In this document: piece after piece, positions 34,394 to 43,157 of the stretch
Layout: each line of letters starts with the position of its first letter
Position numbering within the stretch: position 1 is the first letter of the stretch
Origin: Adhaeribacter soli
Lineage (GTDB): Bacteria; Bacteroidota; Bacteroidia; Cytophagales; Hymenobacteraceae
DNA: 64,000 bases
Direction: 5' to 3'
NCBI RefSeq assembly: GCF_008727925.1
Contig: NZ_VTWT01000009.1
Span: 62,001-126,000 of the forward strand
The notes under the pieces: generated by a model
Databases searched by the model: none
The model's input: only the letters and a program-made list of their open reading frames with translations
What the model was told of the DNA's origin: nothing
Position numbers and translations under genes: made by a program

Positions 34394-35536
34394 ATGAAAA
34401 TAGGCATTGTTTGTTACCCTACCTATGGCGGCAGTGGCGTTGTGGCAACCGAATTGGGTAAAGCACTGGCACAAAAAGGTCATAAGGTTCATTTTATCAC
34501 GTACAGTCAGCCCGCGCGGCTCGATTTCTTTAACGAAAACCTCTTTTACCACGAAGTATACGTACCCGAATACCCGCTTTTCCAGTATCCGCCCTACGAA
34601 CTGGCGCTGGCCAGCAAAATGGTGGACATTGTAAAGTTCGAAAAGCTCGATGTGCTGCACGTGCATTACGCCATTCCGCACGCTTCGGCGGCTTACATGG
34701 CCAAGCAGATCCTCAAGACCCAGAATATTCAGATCCCGGTAATTACCACCCTGCACGGCACCGATATTACACTGGTCGGAAAGGATGCTTCTTACGAGCC
34801 GGTGGTAACCTTCAGCATTAATCAGTCCGATGCAGTTACGGCCGTTTCCAGCGACCTGAAGACGGAAACTTACAAATACTTCCGGGTAGAAAAAGAAATT
34901 GAAGTAATTCCGAACTTTATAAACCTGGAACGCTTCCGCAAACAGCCCAAAGAACATTTCCGAGCTGCTATCAGTCCGTTCGGCGAAAAGCTGCTGGTGC
35001 ATACCTCCAACTTCCGGGCCGTAAAACGCGTGGAAGACGTGATCCGGATCTTTAGCGAAGTTCGGAAATCGGTACCGAGCAAACTACTGCTAGTGGGCGA
35101 CGGGCCGGAAAGACCAGGCATCGAAAAGCTTTGCCGCGACCTGCGCATCTGTCACGATGTGCGGTTCTTAGGCAAGTTGGAGGCGGTAGAGGAAGTATTA
35201 TCCATTGCCGACCTGTTCCTGATGCCTTCCGAAAAAGAAAGCTTTGGTCTTGCCGCTTTGGAAGCGATGGCCTGCGAAGTGCCGGTAATTTCTTCGAACG
35301 CCGGCGGTATTCCGGAACTGAACGTGCAGGGTGTAACCGGTTTCCTGAGCAACGTAGGCGATGTAGCCGACATGGTGAAAAATGCCCTGTTTGTCCTCAA
35401 AGACGAAAACCTGCCCCGCTTTAAAGCTGCCGCCTTGGAACGCGCCCGCGATTTTGAAACGAGCAAAATTGTACCACTTTACGAGCAATGCTACCAGCGG
35501 GCCCTCGATTCGGTAGCCGCCCATTCGGCTTTGTAA
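34394..35536 (+). CDS. bshA: N-acetyl-alpha-D-glucosaminyl L-malate synthase BshA
   Basis: This 380-residue GT4-family glycosyltransferase does the first step of bacillithiol synthesis, moving GlcNAc from UDP-GlcNAc to L-malate. The N-terminus IGIVCYPTYGGSGVVATELG is diagnostic for BshA. HVHYAIPHASAAYMAKQIL and TTLHGTDITLVG follow. The C-terminal half has the GT-B sugar-nucleotide site (LMPSEKESFGLAALEAMACE). bshB and bshC are not in the window. Bacillithiol is the main low-molecular-weight thiol of many Bacteroidota. It ends in a terminator that recurs three more times downstream. Confidence 0.93.
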   Translation: MKIGIVCYPTYGGSGVVATELGKALAQKGHKVHFITYSQPARLDFFNENLFYHEVYVPEYPLFQYPPYELALASKMVDIVKFEKLDVLHVHYAIPHASAAYMAKQILKTQNIQIPVITTLHGTDITLVGKDASYEPVVTFSINQSDAVTAVSSDLKTETYKYFRVEKEIEVIPNFINLERFRKQPKEHFRAAISPFGEKLLVHTSNFRAVKRVEDVIRIFSEVRKSVPSKLLLVGDGPERPGIEKLCRDLRICHDVRFLGKLEAVEEVLSIADLFLMPSEKESFGLAALEAMACEVPVISSNAGGIPELNVQGVTGFLSNVGDVADMVKNALFVLKDENLPRFKAAALERARDFETSKIVPLYEQCYQRALDSVAAHSAL

Positions 35537-35561
35537 GCACAAAACGATAGCATGTTCAGTT

Positions 35562-35606
35562 AAAAAAGTAAAGCCAGCTTCTTTCCGGAGGCTGGCTTTA
35601 CTTTTT
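35562..35606. terminator. Terminator of bshA, first of four similar hairpins
   Basis: AGTAAAGCCAGC (35567-35578) pairs with GCTGGCTTTACT (35591-35602), followed by TTTT. The same sequence, with small changes, follows each of the three T9SS paralogs. Confidence 0.85.
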
Positions 35607-35639
35607 GTAATTGTTTTTACAATCAAATCCAATTATAAT

Positions 35640-35690
35640 AAATAACAACAACGGTTTCAAATTGTTTAAACTTTTGTTATTTTAGCACCC
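35640..35690 (+). promoter_or_regulatory. Conserved upstream block of T9SS paralog 1
   Basis: AACAACAACGG, then AAACTTTTGTTATTTTAGCACC, aligns with the block before paralog 2. TATTTTAG (35678-35685) resembles a -7 box; the nearest TTG is at a poor distance. Probable promoter. Confidence 0.4.
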
Positions 35691-35718
35691 ACACCCTACC
35701 GAACTTAATATAGAAAAT

Positions 35719-37368
35719 ATGAAACTAAAGCTTACGTTGCTATTGCTTGGGATTTCCTGTAGCGTTTTCGGGCAAAGCCAAACCGTTGGAACCGCTAGCG
35801 CCACCTTAGATGTAACCAATATTAAGCCTACTATCCTTACCGGAGGCGATATGTTTCACGTGGGATCATCAGTTACATCTAATTTTAATCCGGGGTTTGA
35901 AGTACCGCGCGGAAGCGGCAAACATAGTTTTATCAGTGGTGCCCTCTGGATAGGCGGCCACGATGCCCAGAATTACCTTTATCTTTCTGCTCAAACCTAC
36001 CGCCAGAGTAACCAGGTCGGGTTCTGGCCTGGACCCGTTGGCACGAATCATGATCCGGCACACAGTACTGCTTACGACAAAATCTGGAAGGTAAAAAAGG
36101 TGCAGATCCAATACCATATCCAGAACTTTAACACTCCGGGTTATTCCCCTCCCACGGATATTGCCACTTGGCCGGGCAATGGCAACACGGCTAACGGCGA
36201 GGCTGCGCAACTTGCTCCCTTTGTGGATGTAAATAACGACGGTATCTATTCCCCAGGCCAAGGCGATTATCCGGACATAAAAGGCGATCAGGCGCTTTAC
36301 CAGATTCTGAACGATAAAGGTAATGTAAAAGCGCCATACACTTATCCTTTAGGCTACGAAGTTCACGTAATGCATTATGGCTTCGATGATGCTACCAACC
36401 GTCCGATCTTTAATACCCTGTTTTCCCAATACCGCATTGTTAACCGCGGCCAGGTCAGTTTACAAGACTTTTATGCCGGCATCTGGGCGGACTTTGACTT
36501 GGGTAACTGGGATGATGACTATGTGGGTTGTGACACCACGACCAACCGCTTTTTTGTTTATAACGGGGATAATAATGACGAGGACAAGACCTATACCAAT
36601 GCGCAGGGTATACAAACAACAGCTTTCGGGTACGGCCTGAATCCGCCCGTGCAGTCGGTACAATTCCTTGACCAGACCTTAAGCAAATTTATATATTACA
36701 ATAACTCCAACAACCCAACAAATGGAAACCCCAGTTCAGGTGTAGAATATTACAATTACCTGCGCGCAATCTGGCGAGACGGCAAACCCGTAACCTATGG
36801 TTACGATGGCACAAATCAGGCGCGACCATATACTTCTCACATGTTTCCCGGAACTCCCGGCAGCACTGGCTGGACCGAATCGAATCCGGTTCCCGGTTCT
36901 GCTACCAGCACCCCAAATACTCCGGGCGACAGAAGAGGCCTCGGCTCCATTGGTCCGTTTATTTTAAACCCAGGGCAGGAACTGAAATTTACCGTCGCTT
37001 ACACCTTCAGCAAAGATCCAAATGCAACCAACAACATTCCGGTTGCGGCACAGGATGCGGTTGCCGTTCAAAATTTTTTCAATAATAACCTGCTGGCTTC
37101 TTCTAAACCAATACAGGTAAAAGAAACCCTGAAGCTCTACCCAAACCCGGCATCGGATCTGCTACAGATTCAACTGCCTAACCAGTTTGCGAACAAAGCG
37201 GCAAAAGTAGTAATTACCGACAATTTAGGCCGCAACGTTTTAGCTGCTAAAGTGCGTCAAGGAGAAAGTACGGTACACTTAAATATTGCTTCTTTAAGCA
37301 AAGGGATTTACCAGGTAAGCGTTACTTCCGAAAATCATACAGCAACCGGAAGACTGGTAAAACAGTAA
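35719..37368 (+). CDS. T9SS-exported protein, tandem paralog 1
   Basis: This 549-residue protein has a signal peptide (cleaved after SVFGQ, about residue 19) and a T9SS type A sorting domain at the C-terminus (about 472-549: LKLYPNPASDLLQIQLP to GRLVKQ). It should be exported across the outer membrane and released or anchored at the surface. The centre has an acidic, EF-hand-like stretch, DVNNDGIYSPGQGDYPDIKG (about 174-193), and many Tyr, Asn and Asp residues. No enzyme motif is visible. The mature function is unknown. It heads a row of three paralogs. Confidence 0.85.
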   Translation: MKLKLTLLLLGISCSVFGQSQTVGTASATLDVTNIKPTILTGGDMFHVGSSVTSNFNPGFEVPRGSGKHSFISGALWIGGHDAQNYLYLSAQTYRQSNQVGFWPGPVGTNHDPAHSTAYDKIWKVKKVQIQYHIQNFNTPGYSPPTDIATWPGNGNTANGEAAQLAPFVDVNNDGIYSPGQGDYPDIKGDQALYQILNDKGNVKAPYTYPLGYEVHVMHYGFDDATNRPIFNTLFSQYRIVNRGQVSLQDFYAGIWADFDLGNWDDDYVGCDTTTNRFFVYNGDNNDEDKTYTNAQGIQTTAFGYGLNPPVQSVQFLDQTLSKFIYYNNSNNPTNGNPSSGVEYYNYLRAIWRDGKPVTYGYDGTNQARPYTSHMFPGTPGSTGWTESNPVPGSATSTPNTPGDRRGLGSIGPFILNPGQELKFTVAYTFSKDPNATNNIPVAAQDAVAVQNFFNNNLLASSKPIQVKETLKLYPNPASDLLQIQLPNQFANKAAKVVITDNLGRNVLAAKVRQGESTVHLNIASLSKGIYQVSVTSENHTATGRLVKQ

Positions 37369-37384
37369 TCGCTTCAGCCCGAAA

Positions 37385-37426
37385 ACCGTAGGCCGGCTTC
37401 TGATCGGAGGCTGGCTTTACTTTTAA
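37385..37426. terminator. Terminator of T9SS paralog 1
   Basis: The hairpin GTAGGCCGGCTTC to GGAGGCTGGCTTTAC, followed by TTTT, is homologous to the bshA terminator but has a few changes in the left arm that weaken the stem. Confidence 0.75.
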
Positions 37427-37458
37427 AATGTATTTTGAACCAGAGTCAATTAAAAAAT

Positions 37459-37505
37459 TACAACAACAATTTTCATTTGTTGAAACTTTTGTTATTTTTA
37501 ACACC
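37459..37505 (+). promoter_or_regulatory. Conserved upstream block of T9SS paralog 2
   Basis: ACAACAACAATTTTC, then GAAACTTTTGTTATTTTTA, aligns with 35640-35690. TATTTTTA (37493-37500) is a near -7 box, 34 bp before the ATG. Confidence 0.4.
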
Positions 37506-37534
37506 AATACATTCTGTATCTAACCCGGAAAACT

Positions 37535-39214
37535 ATGAAACTAAAATTCACCTTGCTTTTACTGGGAATTTCCTTGGGAGCACTTGCCCAGGGAACCCAA
37601 CCCCAAGGCACAGCAACCGCTACCATAGATGTAACGAACATGAATGCGACCATTCTTACCGGCGGCGATATGTTCCATGACCTTCAGACAACTAACCCTA
37701 TGTGGGGTAGTTCAGGTGGTTATTACCAACAATATGAAGTTCCTCGGGGTAGCGGCAGGCACAGTATTTTTGCTGGTGCCTTATGGATTGGGGGGAAAGA
37801 TGCTGGAGGCCAGCTTTATTCCTCATCTCAAATGTACCGTCAACGTGGGGATGTAGGTTACTGGCCTGGCCCTGTTTCAAACGCTCATACACCGAGCCAC
37901 AATTCCGTTTATGATAAGATCTGGAAAGTAAGCAAAACGCAGATCCAAAATCATATTCAGAATTACAACAGCCCCGGCTATACGGCTCCGGCAGATATAG
38001 CTTCCTGGCCAGGCAACGGCAATACGACCAATGGCGAAGCTGCCCAGCTTGCTCCTTATGTGGATGTAAATCATGACGGGTTGTACTCTCCAAACCTGGG
38101 AGATTACCCGGATATCAAAGGAGATCAGGCACTTTACCTTATTTTAAATGATAAAGGCGGTACAAAGTCACCAGCATCTCCGTCAATGAATGCCGAAATT
38201 CACGTGATGTACTACGGCTTTGAAGATCCAACGAACCGGCCTCTCTATAATACGCTTTTCTCTCAGTACCGCATCATTAACCGAGGGCAAATTAATCTTC
38301 AGGATTTTTATGCTGGAATCTGGGTGGATTTTGATTTAGGCTTCTATAATGACGATTTCGTAGGCTGCGATACTCTAAATAACCGATTTTATGTTTATAA
38401 TGGAGATAATGAAGATGAGGATACAGCTTACATTCCAAGTCATGGCTCCACTTGGCCTTGGCAGCTTTATTATGCAAACGGTTACGGCTTAAAACCACCT
38501 GTGCAATCTGTAATTTTCCTGGATCATAAAATGAGCCATTTTCTATATTACGACAACACTAGTAACCCTGTAAATGGAAACCCAAGCACCTCCCAGGATT
38601 ACTACAATTATTTAAAAGCCTACTGGCGGAACAATACACCATTAACTTATGGTGGCTATGGCATGGATCAGCAAAATATTCCAGTTGCTTATATGTGGCC
38701 AGGAAACCCTGCTACTGGAGCAGGATGGTCAGAAGTAAACACTTTAACCAACCCTCCTCAAAATACTCCCCAAGATCGGAGAGGCATAGGTTCAATCGGT
38801 CCTTTCAATTTGCCCGCCGGTCAGGAACTCAAATTTACGGTAGCCTATACCTTCAGCCGCGATCCTAATGCCACCGATAACCTTCCGGTTGCTGCCCAGG
38901 ATGCTGTAGCGGTTCAAAACTTCTTCCGCAATGGTTTACTTCCTTCCTCTAAACCTCTTCAGACAAAAGAAGTCCTGAAGCTCTACCCGAACCCCGCTTC
39001 AGACCTGCTTCAAGTTCAATTACCAACCAGGTTTAACAGCAAAGAAGCAAAAATTATAATTACTGACAATTTAGGCCGCACCGTTCTAGCTGCTAAAGTA
39101 CATCAAGGAGAAAATACGGTGCACCTGAACATTGCTTCTTTAAGCAAAGGCATTTATCAGGTAAGCGTTACTTCCGAAAACCATACGGCCACCGGAAGGT
39201 TAGTGAAGCAGTAG
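37535..39214 (+). CDS. T9SS-exported protein, tandem paralog 2
   Basis: This 559-residue protein is built like paralog 1: signal peptide (cleaved near GALAQ, residue 19), the DVNHDGLYSPNLGDYPDIKG acidic loop, and the same sorting domain ending GRLVKQ. It is the most diverged of the three in the middle (DTAYIPSHGSTWPWQLYYANG) and is slightly longer. The last ~75 residues are nearly identical to paralog 1, more so than the middle, which fits selection on the sorting domain or gene conversion. Function unknown. Confidence 0.85.
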   Translation: MKLKFTLLLLGISLGALAQGTQPQGTATATIDVTNMNATILTGGDMFHDLQTTNPMWGSSGGYYQQYEVPRGSGRHSIFAGALWIGGKDAGGQLYSSSQMYRQRGDVGYWPGPVSNAHTPSHNSVYDKIWKVSKTQIQNHIQNYNSPGYTAPADIASWPGNGNTTNGEAAQLAPYVDVNHDGLYSPNLGDYPDIKGDQALYLILNDKGGTKSPASPSMNAEIHVMYYGFEDPTNRPLYNTLFSQYRIINRGQINLQDFYAGIWVDFDLGFYNDDFVGCDTLNNRFYVYNGDNEDEDTAYIPSHGSTWPWQLYYANGYGLKPPVQSVIFLDHKMSHFLYYDNTSNPVNGNPSTSQDYYNYLKAYWRNNTPLTYGGYGMDQQNIPVAYMWPGNPATGAGWSEVNTLTNPPQNTPQDRRGIGSIGPFNLPAGQELKFTVAYTFSRDPNATDNLPVAAQDAVAVQNFFRNGLLPSSKPLQTKEVLKLYPNPASDLLQVQLPTRFNSKEAKIIITDNLGRTVLAAKVHQGENTVHLNIASLSKGIYQVSVTSENHTATGRLVKQ

Positions 39215-39249
39215 TTGCTTTAGTAGGGAAACAGTAGCATTTTCAGCTA

Positions 39250-39292
39250 AAACAGTAAAGCCAGCTTCTGAACGGAGGCTGGCTTTAATTTT
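39250..39292. terminator. Terminator of T9SS paralog 2
   Basis: AGTAAAGCCAGC (39254-39265) pairs with GCTGGCTTTA (39278-39287), followed by ATTTT. Third member of the hairpin series. Confidence 0.8.
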
Positions 39293-39406
39293 GATATGCT
39301 TAAATTAAAAAAATAACACCTAAGCCAGGCACTGTTTTAATTTTCATTTATCTTTAACACCAGAATCCCTGATCTCAAATTAACCTTAATGCAAAATCCG
39401 GATAAG

Positions 39407-41047
39407 ATGAAAATAAAGTTTACCCTACTCCTTTTAGGTATTTCCTGCAGTGTTTTCGGGCAAAACCAGCCTGCTGGAACGGCCAGTGCAACGCTCGATG
39501 TAAGCAATATTAAACCTACCATTTTAACCGGGGGTGATATGTTTCATGTTGGGAATAATTATCCCACCAATTTTAGACCAGGCTTTGAAGTACCGCGAGG
39601 GAGTGGGAAACATAGCATAATGGCCGGCGCGCTCTGGATAGGTGGCGGTGCTTCTACCGGTAATCTTCACCTTTCCGCCCAAACCTACCGCCAGAATGGG
39701 CAGGTTGGCTATTGGCCAGGACCGGTTGCTACGAACCAAGCCACACAAAATACTACTTACGATAAGATCTGGAAGGTAAGTAAAACTCAGATCCAGAATC
39801 ATATTCAGAACTACAACCGTCCGGGCTATACCATGCCAACGGATATTGCTACCTGGCCGGGTAATGGCAATACAGCAAATGGCGAAGCTGCCCGGCTTGC
39901 GCCCTTTATAGACATCAATAACGATGGCATTTACTCACCAAACCTTGGCGATTATCCAAACATAAAAGGCGATCAGGCGCTTTACCTGATCATGAATGAC
40001 AAAGGGAATATTAAGAACCCCTATTCATTACCAATGAATGCAGAAATTCATGTAATGTACTATGGTTTCGATGATGCAACTAACCGGCCAATCTATAATA
40101 CCCTATTTTCACAATACCGCATTATCAACCGGGGGCAAACAGATCTAGCTGGTGTTTATGCCGGAATATGGACTGACTTTGATTTAGGTAACCCCTTCGA
40201 TGACTATGTGGGTTCAGACCCTGCTACCAACCGCTTTTTTGTGTATAATGGCGACAATAATGATAATGATACGACTTACAGTAAACAGGGCGTTTCATTA
40301 ACCACCTTAGGATATGGATCAATCCCGCCTGTGCAATCGGTCCAATTCTTGGATAAGCCAATGAGCTATTTTATGACTTATGAAGACAGCCGTAATCCAA
40401 CTAGTGGAAACCCAGAGCGCACTAATGAATATTATAATTACTTGCACGGGATCTGGAAAAATGGGCAAATCTTAACTTATGGTAATTATGGTAGTAATGG
40501 AGCCAATTCTCCAACCTCCTTTATGTACTCCGGGACACCGGGCGGAAGCGGCTGGACCGAATCAAACCTGCTTTCGGGTACAACTTATAATGCCAACCGT
40601 CCGGGTGACAGAAGAGGTGTAGGTTCCATCGGGCCGTTTGATTTATTTTCAGGGCAGGAACTAAGTTTTACCGTAGCGTACACCTTCAGCAAAGATCCTT
40701 CGGCAACCAACAACATTCCGGTAGCTGCCCAGGATGCGGTAGCCGTTCAAAATTTCTTCAACAACAACCTGCTCGCTTCTTCCAAACCTGTTCAGGTAAA
40801 AGAAACCTTAAAACTCTACCCAAACCCGGCATCAGACCTGCTTCTGATCCAACTCCCGGCTAAGTTTGCCGGCAAGGAAGCAGAAATTATCATTACAGAT
40901 AATTTAGGCCGCAACGTTTTAAGCAGCAGCACCCGCTCCGTGAGCAGCAACCTGAACCTGAATATCGCTTCCTTAAGCAAAGGTATTTACCAGGTAAGCG
41001 TTACTTCTGAAAACCATAAGGCAACCGGAATACTGGTGAAGCAATAG
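39407..41047 (+). CDS. T9SS-exported protein, tandem paralog 3
   Basis: This 546-residue protein shares the layout of paralogs 1 and 2. Its N-terminus (LLLLGISCSVFGQ) is almost the same as that of paralog 1. The acidic loop is DINNDGIYSPNLGDYPNIKG. The sorting domain ends GILVKQ. In the segment VGSDPATNRFFVYNGD the Cys of paralogs 1 and 2 (VGCDT) is Ser. The start used is the ATG at 39407 (MKIKFTLLLLG); an in-frame ATG 18 bp upstream only adds residues before the signal peptide. Function unknown. Confidence 0.85.
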   Translation: MKIKFTLLLLGISCSVFGQNQPAGTASATLDVSNIKPTILTGGDMFHVGNNYPTNFRPGFEVPRGSGKHSIMAGALWIGGGASTGNLHLSAQTYRQNGQVGYWPGPVATNQATQNTTYDKIWKVSKTQIQNHIQNYNRPGYTMPTDIATWPGNGNTANGEAARLAPFIDINNDGIYSPNLGDYPNIKGDQALYLIMNDKGNIKNPYSLPMNAEIHVMYYGFDDATNRPIYNTLFSQYRIINRGQTDLAGVYAGIWTDFDLGNPFDDYVGSDPATNRFFVYNGDNNDNDTTYSKQGVSLTTLGYGSIPPVQSVQFLDKPMSYFMTYEDSRNPTSGNPERTNEYYNYLHGIWKNGQILTYGNYGSNGANSPTSFMYSGTPGGSGWTESNLLSGTTYNANRPGDRRGVGSIGPFDLFSGQELSFTVAYTFSKDPSATNNIPVAAQDAVAVQNFFNNNLLASSKPVQVKETLKLYPNPASDLLLIQLPAKFAGKEAEIIITDNLGRNVLSSSTRSVSSNLNLNIASLSKGIYQVSVTSENHKATGILVKQ

Positions 41048-41083
41048 TTGCTGCAAGCCGTAAACCGTAGAGCTCTTTCACCT

Positions 41084-41127
41084 AAAAAAGTAAAGCCAGC
41101 TTCCTATCAGGAGCTGGCTTTACTTTT
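41084..41127. terminator. Terminator of T9SS paralog 3 and of the 41148 gene
   Basis: AAAGTAAAGCCAGCT and AGCTGGCTTTACTTT form a 15-bp stem with T-runs on both strands. It lies between convergent genes. Fourth member of the series. Confidence 0.85.
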
Positions 41128-41147
41128 TGAAACAGTATTTGAACCGA

Positions 41148-41678
41148 TTAAAAAACCTGGTTTATTTCTTTTTTCATAATGGAAATAGCCCGCGCGGTAG
41201 GGTCGTTTTCCTGGGCGATGATGGTTTCCAGGATGCGTTTGGCCAGCTCAGTACCTTTGTTTTTGTCCTGCATTTCATGATACGACCGGTTGATGAGGGT
41301 TACCACGTTTTCCTTGGCGCTCTGGATCATTTCCCAGGTCTGGTCGGTCATGTAGATCTGCTGCGAAAGGTTGTGGTTGTATTCGTTACGGATGTCGTTG
41401 ATGAGCATGCGGTGGTAATCGGAGGCGGTGTGGCCGCTGCTGCTTACCCGGATAAGCAGGTTGCTGGGCGTAATGCGTTCCAGGAAAAGCGTCATGCGTT
41501 CGTAGGCTTGCAGGCGGATCGGGAGCACGGTTTCGGCATTCTTCATCCGGAGTTCCAGCAGGCGGAGTTTGTAGTCGCGGTCCACGTATTTCTTTACCAG
41601 GAAGAACATGCCTGCCAATAATAAGGCTGCCGGCAGGATAATTTTGAGCAAATCGAATAAGAGTTCGGTAGTGGTCAT
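41148..41678 (-). CDS. Conserved hypothetical protein with N-terminal membrane helix
   Basis: This 176-residue protein has one N-terminal membrane helix (about residues 10-28, IILPAALLLAGMFFLVKKYV). The cytoplasmic part is helical and polar (RLQAYERMTLFLERITPSN; NEYNHNLSQQIYMTDQTWEM). I believe similar proteins are widespread in Bacteroidota without known function. It is convergent with T9SS paralog 3 and shares its terminator. Confidence 0.75.
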   Translation of the reverse strand: MTTTELLFDLLKIILPAALLLAGMFFLVKKYVDRDYKLRLLELRMKNAETVLPIRLQAYERMTLFLERITPSNLLIRVSSSGHTASDYHRMLINDIRNEYNHNLSQQIYMTDQTWEMIQSAKENVVTLINRSYHEMQDKNKGTELAKRILETIIAQENDPTARAISIMKKEINQVF

Positions 41679-41778
41679 TCAGCTTAGATTTTTAGCGTTC
41701 TAAATATCGGCATTTTTTTGAAATCATTTGCCTGCCATTAACGTTTTACGAAAGTACGACACCAGATTTTTTACGGAA

Positions 41779-41786
41779 TATATTTG
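41779..41786 (+). promoter_or_regulatory. -7 box upstream of the IscA-type gene
   Basis: TATATTTG matches TAnnTTTG exactly, 28 bp before the ATG at 41815. A second possible box, TATTTTTA, is at 41788-41795. Confidence 0.45.
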
Positions 41787-41814
41787 CTATTTTTACGCAC
41801 CAAAATTTTAGATT

Positions 41815-42165
41815 ATGGAAACTACCTCAATAAAAAAAGCACCGATCACCATTACCGAAAAAGCGCTTGCCGAAGTAAAAGTGATCATGAAAGATAAAAA
41901 TGTACCGGAAGGCTATGGCCTGCGCATTGGCGTACAGGGCGGCGGCTGCTCGGGCATGTCTTACCTGTTAGGCTTCGACAAGCCGAAAGAAGCCGACGAA
42001 ACCTTTGACCTGGAAGGCGTTACCCTGATTATGGATAAAAAGCACGGCATGTACGTAATGGGCATGGAAGTGGATTTTCAGGACGGCCTGAACGCCCGCG
42101 GCTTTACCTTCAACAACCCCCAGGCGAAAAGCACCTGCGGCTGCGGCAGCTCTTTCTCCGCCTAA
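41815..42165 (+). CDS. Iron-sulfur cluster assembly accessory protein (IscA/ErpA/SufA type)
   Basis: This 116-residue HesB-fold protein carries the three conserved cysteines that hold an Fe-S cluster or iron: C45 in QGGGCSGMSY, and C108 and C110 in STCGCGSSF. Such A-type carriers deliver clusters to apo-enzymes. No other suf or isc gene is in the window. It is full length and cytoplasmic. Confidence 0.92.
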   Translation: METTSIKKAPITITEKALAEVKVIMKDKNVPEGYGLRIGVQGGGCSGMSYLLGFDKPKEADETFDLEGVTLIMDKKHGMYVMGMEVDFQDGLNARGFTFNNPQAKSTCGCGSSFSA

Positions 42166-42190
42166 GCAGTAACGCTATTCTTAAAACAAA

Positions 42191-42226
42191 AAAAAGTCCG
42201 CTTCGGTTAACCCGGGCGGACTTTTT
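42191..42226. terminator. Bidirectional terminator
   Basis: Arms AAAAAGTCCGC (42191-42201) and GCGGACTTTTT (42216-42226) lie between the convergent IscA-type and ChaN-like genes. Confidence 0.85.
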
Positions 42227-42228
42227 AT

Positions 42229-43098
42229 TTAATACGATTTCGGCGAATTTTCCGGGACTACCAGCACAAAGTCGGCTTTCTTTCGGTTTTCCTTTTCCAG
42301 CTTCTTAAGGTCTTTCTGGGTAACGTTAGAGATAGTGGCAATTTTAAGGTCGGGCTTTAGTTGTTTCAGGTACCAGTAAATGCCTTCGAAATTATCGGAA
42401 TGGTAGGAACCGTTGAAATGCAGGAACTTCTGCCCCGGTTGCCAGTTAGCCAGAATAAAATAGGCCATCGTGGCATCTTTCAGGGCCTGGGCCGCTACCA
42501 TTTGCCGGCCTTTCTCTCCTTCGCTGTGCGAACCGCCAAACATGTTCAGCATATTTTTATAGCCCGGTAATTCATAATCTACCGCGTAAGGCAGCGGCGC
42601 CATCAGTTTCCGGGCTTCCGGGCTGAAATTCTGTAGCGATTCTACCCCGAAATTAGCCACCGCTGCCGCATAGCGCCGCGGTACATTGGTCGCCACCACT
42701 TTCAGGCTGTTCTCCTTCGCAAAATTCACCAAAGGCTTGTAATCGGAGCCATAATTGGGCCAGGGCCGCGATTCTGCCTCAAAGTTCCGCTCCGGGATCT
42801 TTCCCGACAGATATTCATCCAGTACCAGTTGCACGTCGGTTTCGAACATTTCCATGCCCAGAACCAGGTTATTACCCTGGGTTTTAAACAGCCCTCGGGT
42901 TACCTCCAGCTGCAGCCCATGAGCCACCGAATCGTTATGCTGTTCGCCAAACAGAATCACGTCGGCTTTCGCCAGTTCCTGCAGCATTTTATCTTTATCG
43001 GTTGCTTTGCCTTCGGAAGTGAATAACCGGTAAGCAGGTTTATCTTTCATAGCCAGTAGCAGGAACAAAAATGGCAGGAAGGTAAATAAGCGTTTCAT
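42229..43098 (-). CDS. ChaN-like haem-binding family protein
   Basis: This 289-residue protein has an N-terminal signal or anchor (MKRLFTFLPFLFLLLAM). The ChaN-family motif is VILFGEQHNDSVAHGLQLEV (about residues 40-60). The segment SHSEGEKGRQMVAAQALKDA and the following FNGSYHSDNFEGI are also typical. ChaN proteins bind haem and are thought to help iron uptake. There is no lipobox Cys here, unlike ChaN lipoproteins. The start is the ATG at 43098; the longer frame from 43140 lies in the flanking repeat. Confidence 0.8.
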   Translation of the reverse strand: MKRLFTFLPFLFLLLAMKDKPAYRLFTSEGKATDKDKMLQELAKADVILFGEQHNDSVAHGLQLEVTRGLFKTQGNNLVLGMEMFETDVQLVLDEYLSGKIPERNFEAESRPWPNYGSDYKPLVNFAKENSLKVVATNVPRRYAAAVANFGVESLQNFSPEARKLMAPLPYAVDYELPGYKNMLNMFGGSHSEGEKGRQMVAAQALKDATMAYFILANWQPGQKFLHFNGSYHSDNFEGIYWYLKQLKPDLKIATISNVTQKDLKKLEKENRKKADFVLVVPENSPKSY

Positions 43099-43157
43099 GG
43101 TTTGGGAGAATCCGGTTGCAGTTTGAATGGTCTTTTGCATTTCATAGCAGGCAGGTT

